From assembly GCF_013523165.1 (NCBI RefSeq), contig NZ_JAAMQI010000008.1:146913-210912 (forward strand): a DNA stretch of 64,000 bases. The letters are read 5' to 3'. The position numbers were made by a program, and so were the translations under genes. The DNA is from Pseudomonas entomophila. GTDB lineage: Bacteria; Pseudomonadota; Gammaproteobacteria; Pseudomonadales; Pseudomonadaceae. The notes beneath the pieces are model-generated. The model searched no databases. It was not told the DNA's origin and saw nothing but the letters and a program-made list of their open reading frames with translations. Positions within the stretch are counted from its first letter, which is position 1. Every line of letters starts with the position of its first letter. Below, in pieces: positions 57,298-64,000 of the stretch.

Positions 57298-57427
57298 CAG
57301 GTTCTGCCAAAAACTTATGCACGATTTTCGAGAAAACGTCATACACGAAAATAGCTATAAAAATCAGTGTGTTGCGTGATTTTCAGGCGTGTAATCCAAA
57401 AGTTGCTCACACGTTATCCACAATCGG

Positions 57428-58210
57428 TCAGGCCAGGGGATTGGCACTGTCCGCCAACACGGGCGTGGCGTCTGCCTCGATCGAGCCTAAGGCCTGTTGG
57501 GTCGCCTGGTTCCAGGCTGCCGCACGGTCGTTCAGCTCGGCGACGGCGCGCGGACCGGTCCCCACGGCATACATGGGTTCGCCAATCACCACCTCGATGA
57601 CGCCCGGGCGTTTGCCCCAGCCTTCACGCGGCCAGAATTTCCCGGCGTTGTGCGCGATCGGCAAGACCGGCAGGCCGGCATTGACCGCCAGGGCCGTCCC
57701 ACCGCGGGAGAACTTGCCGATCTGTCCAAAGGGCACACGTGTGCCTTCCGGGAAGATCAGCACCCAGACCCCTTGCTTGAGCAGCTCGTCGCCCTTGCTG
57801 GCGACCTGACGCAGGGCCTGCTTCGGGTTGTTCCGGTCGATGGCGATGGGGCGCAGCATGGCCATTGCCCAACCGAAGAACGGCACGTACAACAGCTCGC
57901 GCTTGAGCACCTGGCTCAAGGGCTGGAAGTAGGCCGACAGGAAAAAGGTCTCCCACGTGCTCTGGTGGTTGGACAGGATCACGCAGGGCGTCTGGGGAAT
58001 GTTCGCCTCGCCGGTCACCCGGTAGCGAATGCCCAGGATCACCCGGGCCAGCAGGACCGCGAAGCGGCACCAGTAGACGTTGATGAAGCGGTAGCGCTGA
58101 CGGAACGGCAGGAAAGGCGCGATGAAGAAGCTCAGCGAGCACCACAGCAGGGAGCTGGTTCCCAGCAGCAGGTAAAAGAGAAGGATTCTGGTCGCCCGCA
58201 CGATGGACAT
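57428..58210 (-). CDS. lysophospholipid acyltransferase, PlsC family
   Basis: 260 residues. N-terminal membrane helix (RILLFYLLLGTSSLLWCSLS), acyltransferase motif I as NHQSTWE (residues 81-87; HX4E form of the usual HX4D) and motif III FPEGTRVPFGQIG near residue 154, plus GLPVLPIAHNAG. Acyl-CoA/ACP:1-acylglycerol-3-phosphate acyltransferase activity is likely (phosphatidic acid synthesis). The ATG at 58210 is followed downstream by gmhB in the reverse sense of transcription, that is, gmhB lies upstream by 57 bases. Confidence 0.87.
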   Translation of the reverse strand: MSIVRATRILLFYLLLGTSSLLWCSLSFFIAPFLPFRQRYRFINVYWCRFAVLLARVILGIRYRVTGEANIPQTPCVILSNHQSTWETFFLSAYFQPLSQVLKRELLYVPFFGWAMAMLRPIAIDRNNPKQALRQVASKGDELLKQGVWVLIFPEGTRVPFGQIGKFSRGGTALAVNAGLPVLPIAHNAGKFWPREGWGKRPGVIEVVIGEPMYAVGTGPRAVAELNDRAAAWNQATQQALGSIEADATPVLADSANPLA

Positions 58211-58267
58211 AGTGACAGATACCGTTGCGGGACACGCCCGCTCAAGAAAAGCACGCCAAACGGCGTG

Positions 58268-58798
58268 CTACGAAAGGAGTGCTCCGGCAACCGCTGCCAG
58301 ATCGTCGAAAATCAACGTGCCTTGCGGCACGCCTTTGGCCAGGGTCTTGCACCCTTTGCCCGTGGTGACCAGGACCGGCTGCGCACCGACGGCCAGGGCA
58401 GCATCCAGGTCGCCCGCGCTGTCGCCGACGAACCACGTGCCTGCCAGGTCGGCCTGGTAGTGCGTGGCGATGGTGTGCAGCATGCCGGGCTTCGGCTTGC
58501 GACAGGCACATCCGTCGTCCGGGCCGTGGGGGCAATGCACGATCAACCCGACTTCACCCCCCGCGTCGTCCACCAGCGCGCGCAGGCGCGCGTGCATGGC
58601 GTCCAGGGTGGCAAGCGGGTAGTAGCCGCGTGCCAGCCCGGACTGATTGGTGGCCACGGCCACGGTCCAGCCCGCCTGACTCAACCGTGCGATGGCCTCG
58701 ATCGATCCCGGGATGGGGATCCATTCCTCCAATGACTTGATGTAGGCGTCGGAGTCCTGGTTGATCACGCCATCACGGTCGAGTATCAGCAGTTTCAC
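58268..58798 (-). CDS. gmhB: D-glycero-beta-D-manno-heptose 1,7-bisphosphate 7-phosphatase
   Basis: 176-residue HAD-family phosphatase in the ADP-heptose pathway for lipopolysaccharide core. The nucleophile/acid Asp pair is in LILDRDGVINQD (residues 5-16) and the zinc site appears as HCPHGPDDGCACRKPKPGM, typical of GmhB. The start is a GTG at 58798 with GGGGTGA upstream. It lies 3 bases after glyS, implying one transcript glyQ-glyS-gmhB-plsC. Confidence 0.93.
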   Translation of the reverse strand: MKLLILDRDGVINQDSDAYIKSLEEWIPIPGSIEAIARLSQAGWTVAVATNQSGLARGYYPLATLDAMHARLRALVDDAGGEVGLIVHCPHGPDDGCACRKPKPGMLHTIATHYQADLAGTWFVGDSAGDLDAALAVGAQPVLVTTGKGCKTLAKGVPQGTLIFDDLAAVAGALLS

Positions 58799-58801
58799 GG
58801 C

Positions 58802-60856
58802 TCACCCCAGCAACGAGATGTCGGCCACGCCCAGGAACAGCCCACGCAGACGGCTGAGCAGGGCGTAACGGTTGGCACGTACGTTGGGGTCTTCGGCATT
58901 GACCATCACCGCCTCGAAGAACGCATCCACCGGCTCGCGCAGGGCAGCCAGGCGTGCCAGCGACTCCTTGTACTGGCGGGCCGCAGCCATGGGTTGCACG
59001 GCCTGGTCGGCCTGCTGGATGGCCGAGTACAGCGAGAACTCGTTGGCGTTGTCGAAGTACTTCGGCTCGACCTGGGCTGCGACGGCGCCCTCGGCCTTGC
59101 TCAGCAGGTTCGAGACGCGCTTGTTCACCGCAGCCAGGGCATCGGCTTCGGGCAGCTGACGGAAGGCCTGGACGGCCTGGATGCGCTGGTCGAAGTCCAG
59201 GGCCGAACCCGGCTTGAGCGCCCGTACCGACAGGTAGGTGGCCACATCGACGCCTTCGTCTTCGTAGCGTGCACGCAGGCGGTCGAAGATGAACTCCAGG
59301 ACCAGCTCGGTCAGGCCCGCTTCCTTGACCTTGCTGCCGTACTGGGCGACAGCGAAGCTCACGGCGTCGGTCAGGTCCAGGTCCAGCTGCTTGTCGATCA
59401 GGATGCGCAGCACGCCCAGGGCGGCACGGCGCAGGGCATAGGGATCCTTGCTGCCGGTCGGCAGCATGCCGATGCCGAAGATACCGACCAGGGTATCGAG
59501 CTTGTCGGCGATGGCCACCGCCGCACCCGTGAGTGTCTGAGGCAGTTCGGCACCCGCACCGCGGGGCATGTACTGCTCGTTCAGCGCCAGCGCGACGTCT
59601 TCCGGCTCACCGTCGTTGACCGCGTAGTAGTAGCCGGCGACGCCCTGCATCTCCGGGAACTCTCCGACCATCTCGGTGGCCAGGTCGCACTTGGACAGCA
59701 GGCCGGCACGGGCCGCACGCTGTGCGTCGCCCCCCAGGTGCGGGGCGATGAAGGCCGCCAGGCGCGACACCCGCTCGGCCTTGTCGTACACGCTGCCCAG
59801 CTGCGCCTGGAAGACCACGTTCTTCAAGCGCTCGTTGAACGTTTCCAGCGGCTGCTTCTTGTCCTGGTTGAAGAAGAACTCGGCGTCGGTCAGGCGCGGA
59901 CGCACCACCTTCTCGTTGCCTTCGATGATCTGCCGCGGGTCGCGGCTCTCGATGTTGGCCACGGTGATGAAGCGCGGCAGCAGCTTGCCGTCACTGTCGA
60001 GCAGGCAGAAGTACTTCTGGTTGTCCTGCATGGTGGTGATCAGGGCTTCCTGCGGCACGTCGAGGAAGCGTTCCTCGAACGAGCACACCAGCGGCACGGG
60101 CCACTCCACCAGCGCGGTGACTTCGTCCAGCAAGGCCGGCGGCACGATCGCGGTCCCTTCCTGCTGCAACGCCAGTTCGGCGGTGCGCTTGGCGATCAGC
60201 TCGCGGCGCTCGGCGAAGTCCGCCAGGACGTAGGCCTGGCGCAGGGTCTCGAGGTAGCTGGCCGGCGAAGCGATGGTGACGTTGTCCGGGTGATGGAAGC
60301 GGTGGCCACGGGACTCACGCCCAGCGGTCTGGCCCAGCAGCGTGCAGTCGACGACCTGGTCGCCCAGCAGCATGACCAGCCATTGGGTCGGGCGCACGAA
60401 TTCTTCGCGGCCGGCACCCCAGCGCATGCGCTTGGGGATGGGCAGGTCGTTGAGCGAGTCTTCGACGATGGTCGGCAGCAGGCTGGCGCTCGGCTTGCCC
60501 GGAATGTGCTGAGAGAACCGCAGCTTCGGGCCACTCTGGTCGATGTCCGACAGCTCGACGCCACACTTCTTGGCAAAGCCCAAGGCAGCCTGCGTCGGAT
60601 TGCCTTCGGCGTCGAAGGCGGCCTGCAGGGGCGGGCCATCGACGGTGATGCTGCGGTCCGGCTGCTGCACGTCGAGCTGGCTGATCAGCACGGCCAGGCG
60701 GCGCGGCGCGGCATAGACCTGTTTGGCGGTGTACTTCAGGCCTGCAGCCTGCAGGCCTTTCTCGATACCGGCCAGGAAGGCGTCGCCCAGGCTGGACAGC
60801 GCCTTGGGAGGCAGCTCTTCGGTGCCCAGTTCGACCAGAAAATCGTGTGCACTCAT
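58802..60856 (-). CDS. glyS: glycyl-tRNA synthetase beta subunit
   Basis: 684 residues; with GlyQ forms the alpha2beta2 synthetase. [20 protein letters not shown] is the N-terminus, [23 protein letters not shown] segment ([20 protein letters not shown]) the core, and the C-terminal HD-like and anticodon-binding region is complete. The ATG at 60856 overlaps the glyQ stop by 4 bases (ATGA), so translation is coupled. Confidence 0.97.
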   Translation of the reverse strand: MSAHDFLVELGTEELPPKALSSLGDAFLAGIEKGLQAAGLKYTAKQVYAAPRRLAVLISQLDVQQPDRSITVDGPPLQAAFDAEGNPTQAALGFAKKCGVELSDIDQSGPKLRFSQHIPGKPSASLLPTIVEDSLNDLPIPKRMRWGAGREEFVRPTQWLVMLLGDQVVDCTLLGQTAGRESRGHRFHHPDNVTIASPASYLETLRQAYVLADFAERRELIAKRTAELALQQEGTAIVPPALLDEVTALVEWPVPLVCSFEERFLDVPQEALITTMQDNQKYFCLLDSDGKLLPRFITVANIESRDPRQIIEGNEKVVRPRLTDAEFFFNQDKKQPLETFNERLKNVVFQAQLGSVYDKAERVSRLAAFIAPHLGGDAQRAARAGLLSKCDLATEMVGEFPEMQGVAGYYYAVNDGEPEDVALALNEQYMPRGAGAELPQTLTGAAVAIADKLDTLVGIFGIGMLPTGSKDPYALRRAALGVLRILIDKQLDLDLTDAVSFAVAQYGSKVKEAGLTELVLEFIFDRLRARYEDEGVDVATYLSVRALKPGSALDFDQRIQAVQAFRQLPEADALAAVNKRVSNLLSKAEGAVAAQVEPKYFDNANEFSLYSAIQQADQAVQPMAAARQYKESLARLAALREPVDAFFEAVMVNAEDPNVRANRYALLSRLRGLFLGVADISLLG

Positions 60857-61800
60857 TGTGCCGCCTCCAGCTTAGCCAACGCTTCGTCACGCAGTTCAGG
60901 GGTCGCCATCGGGAAGCCCATGCGTGCACGGGCTTGCAGGTAGCTGTGGGCCACGTCGCGGGCCAGGGTACGCACACGCAGGATGTAGCGCTGGCGCTCG
61001 GTCACCGAGATGGCGCGACGGGCATCGAGCAGGTTGAAGGTGTGCGAGGCCTTCAGGACCATTTCATAGGTCGGCAGCGGCAAGTCGAGCTTGATCAGGC
61101 GATTCGCTTCGCTTTCGTAGAAATCGAACAGCTCGAACAGCTTGTCGACGTTGGCGTGCTCGAAGTTGTAGGTCGACTGCTCCACTTCGTTCTGGTGGAA
61201 CACATCGCCATAGGTGACCTTGCCGAACGGGCCGTCGGCCCAGACCAGGTCGTACACCGAGTCCACGCCCTGCAGGTACATGGCCAGGCGCTCGAGGCCG
61301 TAGGTGATCTCGCCGGTCACCGGGTAGCACTCGATACCGCCGGCCTGCTGGAAGTAGGTGAACTGCGTCACTTCCATGCCGTTGAGCCAGATTTCCCAGC
61401 CCAGGCCCCAGGCGCCCAGGGTCGGCGACTCCCAGTTGTCCTCGACGAAGCGCACGTCGTGCACCAGCGGATCCAGCCCGATGGCCTTGAGCGACCCCAG
61501 GTACAGTTCCTGGAAGTTGGCCGGGTTGGGCTTGAGCACGACCTGGAACTGGTAGTAGTGCTGCAGGCGGTTGGGGTTTTCGCCATAACGGCCATCGGCC
61601 GGACGACGGCTGGGCTGCACGTAGGCGGCGTTCCAGCTCTCCGGGCCTACGGCACGCAGGAAGGTGGCGGTGTGAAAGGTGCCGGCGCCTACTTCCATAT
61701 CGTAGGGCTGAAGCACCACACAACCTTGCTCGGCCCAGTACTGCTGCAGGGCGAGGATCAGGTCTTGGAAGGTACGCACGGCTGGCGTAGGCTGGCTCAC
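60853..61800 (-). CDS. glyQ: glycyl-tRNA synthetase alpha subunit
   Basis: 315 residues, the class II catalytic subunit. [20 protein letters not shown] and [19 protein letters not shown] are class II motif regions. I prefer the GTG at 61800 (VSQPTPAV), which gives the family's length of 315 and has AGGTGA about seven bases upstream; a GTG at 61809 would add three residues. It is divergent from tag. Confidence 0.95.
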   Translation of the reverse strand: MSQPTPAVRTFQDLILALQQYWAEQGCVVLQPYDMEVGAGTFHTATFLRAVGPESWNAAYVQPSRRPADGRYGENPNRLQHYYQFQVVLKPNPANFQELYLGSLKAIGLDPLVHDVRFVEDNWESPTLGAWGLGWEIWLNGMEVTQFTYFQQAGGIECYPVTGEITYGLERLAMYLQGVDSVYDLVWADGPFGKVTYGDVFHQNEVEQSTYNFEHANVDKLFELFDFYESEANRLIKLDLPLPTYEMVLKASHTFNLLDARRAISVTERQRYILRVRTLARDVAHSYLQARARMGFPMATPELRDEALAKLEAAQ

Positions 61801-61882
61801 GAAATTCACCTGTATCGAGGGATGCGGATGTAAAGAGCGGGAGTATACCCCGATTCGTTCTTCCCTCTACCCTTGGAGCCTT

Positions 61883-62464
61883 ATGCCGCGCTGCTTTTGG
61901 TGCACCGACGACCCCCTGTACCAGGCCTATCACGACCACGAATGGGGGCGGCCCACGCACGACCCTGCGCAGCTGTTCGAGATGCTGCTGCTCGAGGGTT
62001 TCCAGGCCGGTCTCTCGTGGCTGACGGTCCTGCGCAAGCGCGAACGTTATCGCCAGGTGCTCGACGGTTTCGACCCCGGGCGCCTGGCGCGATTGAGCGA
62101 CGAACGGATCGATGCGCTGATGCTCGACCCCGGCATCATCCGCAATCGGCTCAAGCTCCAGGCAGTTCGGCAGAACGCACGTGCCTGGCTGGCGCTGGAG
62201 CATCCGGCCGAGTGGCTGTGGTCGTTCGTCGGCGGTGTGCCACGGATCAATCATTTCCGCGACCGCAGCGAAGTGCCGGCCATCACGGCCGAGGCCGAGG
62301 CCATGAGCAAGGCCTTGCGCAAGGCCGGCTTCACCTTCGTCGGCCCGACCATCTGCTACGCGTTCATGCAGGCGACCGGCATGGTCATGGACCACACCGT
62401 CGAGTGCGATCGCTACGCCGCGCTGGCCACGGCAGGCGTTACAATGCTCCCCTTGGATCAATAA
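61883..62464 (+). CDS. tag: DNA-3-methyladenine glycosylase I
   Basis: 193 residues. Removes 3-methyladenine from DNA in base excision repair. MPRCFWCTDDPLYQAYHDHEWG opens with the zinc-binding Cys residues of the Tag family; FEMLLLEGFQAGLSW, and the C-terminal TGMVMDHTVECDRY with the second zinc half-site, are present. The ATG at 61883 follows TTGGAGCC. The next gene starts 11 bases after. Confidence 0.94.
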   Translation: MPRCFWCTDDPLYQAYHDHEWGRPTHDPAQLFEMLLLEGFQAGLSWLTVLRKRERYRQVLDGFDPGRLARLSDERIDALMLDPGIIRNRLKLQAVRQNARAWLALEHPAEWLWSFVGGVPRINHFRDRSEVPAITAEAEAMSKALRKAGFTFVGPTICYAFMQATGMVMDHTVECDRYAALATAGVTMLPLDQ

Positions 62465-62475
62465 GGAGTCGGCCT

Positions 62476-63363
62476 GTGGAAAAGTTCAAAGGCGCCCTGA
62501 TGGTGGGGATGCTGCGGCTGTTCGCCAAGCTGCCCTGGGGTGCGGTACAGAAGGTCGGTGCCGGCATCGGCTGGCTGATGTGGAAACTGCCCAACGGTTC
62601 GCGCAACGTGGTGCGCATCAACCTGGCCAAATGTTTCCCCGAGATGACGCCCGACGCGCGCGAGCAACTGGTCGGGCGGGCGCTGATGGACATCGGCAAG
62701 TCGTTCACCGAGAGCGCCTGTGCCTGGATCTGGCCGGCGCACCGCTCCCTGGCCCTGGTGCGTGAGGTGCAAGGCCTGGAGGTGCTTCAGGAGGCCCTGG
62801 CTTCCGGCAAGGGCGTGGTCGGCATCACCAGCCACCTGGGCAACTGGGAAGTGCTCAACCACTTCTATTGCGACCAGTGCAAGCCGATCATCTTCTACCG
62901 CCCACCCAAGCTCAAGGCGGTCGACGACCTGCTGCGCGAACAGCGTGTGCAGATGGGCAACCGCGTGGCGCCCTCGACCAAGGAGGGCATCCTCAGCGTC
63001 ATCAAGGAAGTGCGCCGTGGCGGTCAGGTCGGCATCCCGGCCGACCCGGAGCCGGCCGAGTCGGCAGGCGTGTTCGTGCCGTTCCTCGGCACCCAGGCGC
63101 TGACCAGCAAGTTCGTGCCGAACATGCTGGCCGGTGGCAAGGCGGTCGGGGTGTTCCTGCACGCCCTGCGCCTGCCGGACGGGTCAGGGTTCAAGGTCAT
63201 CCTCGAGGCAGCCCCGGAGGCGATGTACAGCACCGACACCGAAACCTCGGCGGCGGCGATGAGCCAGGTGGTGGAGCGCTACGTACGGGCCTACCCCAGC
63301 CAGTACATGTGGAGCATGAAACGCTTCAAGAAACGACCGGCCGGCGAGGCGCGGTGGTATTGA
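62476..63363 (+). CDS. lipid A biosynthesis acyltransferase, LpxL/HtrB family
   Basis: 295 residues. N-terminal hydrophobic region, HLGNWE motif near residue 119 (the HX4D/E catalytic pair), and the conserved R/P-rich YRPPKLKAVDDLL. It adds a secondary acyl chain to lipid A. The start is a GTG at 62476 with AAGGAG seven bases upstream. It follows tag by 11 bases and may be co-transcribed with it. Which acyl chain or position it transfers is not evident. Alternative annotation in P. putida: lauroyl acyltransferase. Confidence 0.88.
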   Translation: MEKFKGALMVGMLRLFAKLPWGAVQKVGAGIGWLMWKLPNGSRNVVRINLAKCFPEMTPDAREQLVGRALMDIGKSFTESACAWIWPAHRSLALVREVQGLEVLQEALASGKGVVGITSHLGNWEVLNHFYCDQCKPIIFYRPPKLKAVDDLLREQRVQMGNRVAPSTKEGILSVIKEVRRGGQVGIPADPEPAESAGVFVPFLGTQALTSKFVPNMLAGGKAVGVFLHALRLPDGSGFKVILEAAPEAMYSTDTETSAAAMSQVVERYVRAYPSQYMWSMKRFKKRPAGEARWY

Positions 63364-63660
63364 GCGGTCGGCAGGCTTGCGTGCGGCTTCCCGGTTGGCC
63401 GCAGCGCTGATCTGGCAGAGCGGTTCATCCTCCTGTGGGAGTCCGCCCGCCGCCTTGGCGCCGCGCTGTCGCGCAGAGAACATGACGATAGTTAGCAGGG
63501 TCCGGGGCTTTACTGCTAATCGATTTTAGGGCCGCTTTGCGGCCCATCGCGGCCGGTCCGGCGCCCCGGCAGGGGCCGCTCCTACACCCGTAGCCCCACC
63601 GCGCGGAATTGCAGGCTATCGCAGCCACCTGTGGGAGATTCTATGGTAATTGCCAAGGAC
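63364..63660. repeat. REP-like repeats before the IS110-type transposase gene
   Basis: 297 bases with a perfect palindrome GGGCCGC-TTT-GCGGCCC (63529-63545), followed by a run rich in GGCCGG and GGCCGCTCCTACA (about 63550-63582), the P. putida form of extended REP units. There is no plausible gene with a ribosome binding site. The transposase reading frame ends next to it. Confidence 0.65.
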
Positions 63661-64000
63661 TCAAGCGGCTTTTGGACGATATTCCTCTCCGCTTCTGATC
63701 AGGGCAAAGACCACCCGAGCCAGCTTGCGGGCCAGCATGACCAGGACTTGGGTCTTTTTAAAACCGTGGCTCTGCTTGTCTTCATAAAACGTTTTCCAAG
63801 CAGTTGTCCTGCCTGCTGACATCGCCGCATTGTGCAGCAGACGACGGACCTCTGGATCACCCCGCTTGGTCAGCGTCGAGCGTTCTTTTTTCTTGCCCGA
63901 CTGAGCCACTCGCAAGTCCATTCCCAGAAAAGCGATGAAGGCATCGGCACTCTTGAACTCACCCCGCTGGTAGGTGGCGACCAAGCGCGCAGCGGTGAGA
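63661..64000 (-). CDS. IS110-family transposase, C-terminal part (continues beyond the window)
   Basis: 113 residues visible at the 3' end of the gene. LTAARLVATYQRGEFKSADAFIAF and MDLRVAQSGKKKERSTLTKRGD and VRRLLHNAAMSAGRT form the C-terminal transposase domain of IS110/IS116/IS902, with the serine-containing motif after QSGKK. The frame runs off the end of the window, so the N-terminal RuvC-like domain is not seen. IS110 elements lack terminal inverted repeats and use a bridge RNA; its 3' end next to REP-like repeats agrees with the REP preference reported for P. putida members of this group (ISPpu10). Confidence 0.88.
   Translation of the reverse strand, partial: LTAARLVATYQRGEFKSADAFIAFLGMDLRVAQSGKKKERSTLTKRGDPEVRRLLHNAAMSAGRTTAWKTFYEDKQSHGFKKTQVLVMLARKLARVVFALIRSGEEYRPKAA

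Noticed and set aside
58994..60943. Plus-strand frame opposite glyS
   Set aside because: Shadow of glyS; no start signal or family match.

Overview
This window is the chromosomal origin region of a Pseudomonas of the P. putida group. The assignment rests on the gene order (glmS-glmR-glmU, the atp operon, parAB-rsmG-mnmG-mnmE-yidC-yidD-rnpA-rpmH, oriC, dnaA-dnaN-recF-gyrB), the GC-rich codon use, P. putida-type REP repeats (core CGGGCAAGCCCGCTCC), parS sites of the form TGTTCCACGTGGAACA, and close agreement of many proteins with what I recall of P. putida and P. aeruginosa orthologues. No database search was possible.

Layout. 0-5 kb: aspartase (aspA), a MocR-type regulator, a PaiB-like flavoprotein and two GNAT acetyltransferases. 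5-11 kb: two-subunit pyruvate carboxylase (pycB, pycA) with its divergent LysR regulator, a small basic protein, and an RpiR/HexR-like regulator preceded by a perfect palindrome. 11-18.5 kb: uvrD, a Tim44-domain protein, an SMI1/KNR4 protein, a CPA2 cation antiporter, an acyl-CoA thioesterase and a DUF3301 protein. 18.4-21.1 kb: a zinc-starvation module (COG0523 GTPase and DUF1826 protein divergent from the zinc-independent GTP cyclohydrolase folE2) around a Zur-box palindrome. 21-24.6 kb: a DUF3617 protein, cardiolipin synthase, cyclopropane fatty acid synthase and a 46-residue DUF2256 zinc-ribbon protein.

24.6-30 kb: an accessory-looking gene (possible PBECR2/BECR-fold nuclease) lies just beyond the attTn7 site downstream of glmS, followed by glmS, glmR and glmU (UDP-GlcNAc synthesis). 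29.9-37.1 kb: the complete F1Fo ATP synthase operon atpIBEFHAGDC, all on the minus strand. 37-46 kb: parB, parA, rsmG, mnmG, a DnaA-box-rich gap, mnmE, yidC, yidD, rnpA and rpmH. 46-52.7 kb: oriC, then dnaA, dnaN, recF (with two parS sites) and gyrB on the plus strand. 52.8-57.2 kb: a LysR regulator, a GMC oxidoreductase and an MHS-type MFS transporter, a possible catabolic module. 57.4-63.4 kb: a PlsC-type acyltransferase, gmhB, glyS, glyQ, tag and an LpxL-type acyltransferase. The window ends in REP-like repeats and the 3' part of an IS110-family transposase.

Most of the window is conserved core genome. The points that deserve a second look are the Zur-controlled zinc-sparing locus, the orphan gene at attTn7, a parS-identical core inside folE2, two extra clusters of DnaA boxes away from oriC, and a general excess of perfect TTATCCACA sites. 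I did not find a clearly undescribed multi-gene system.
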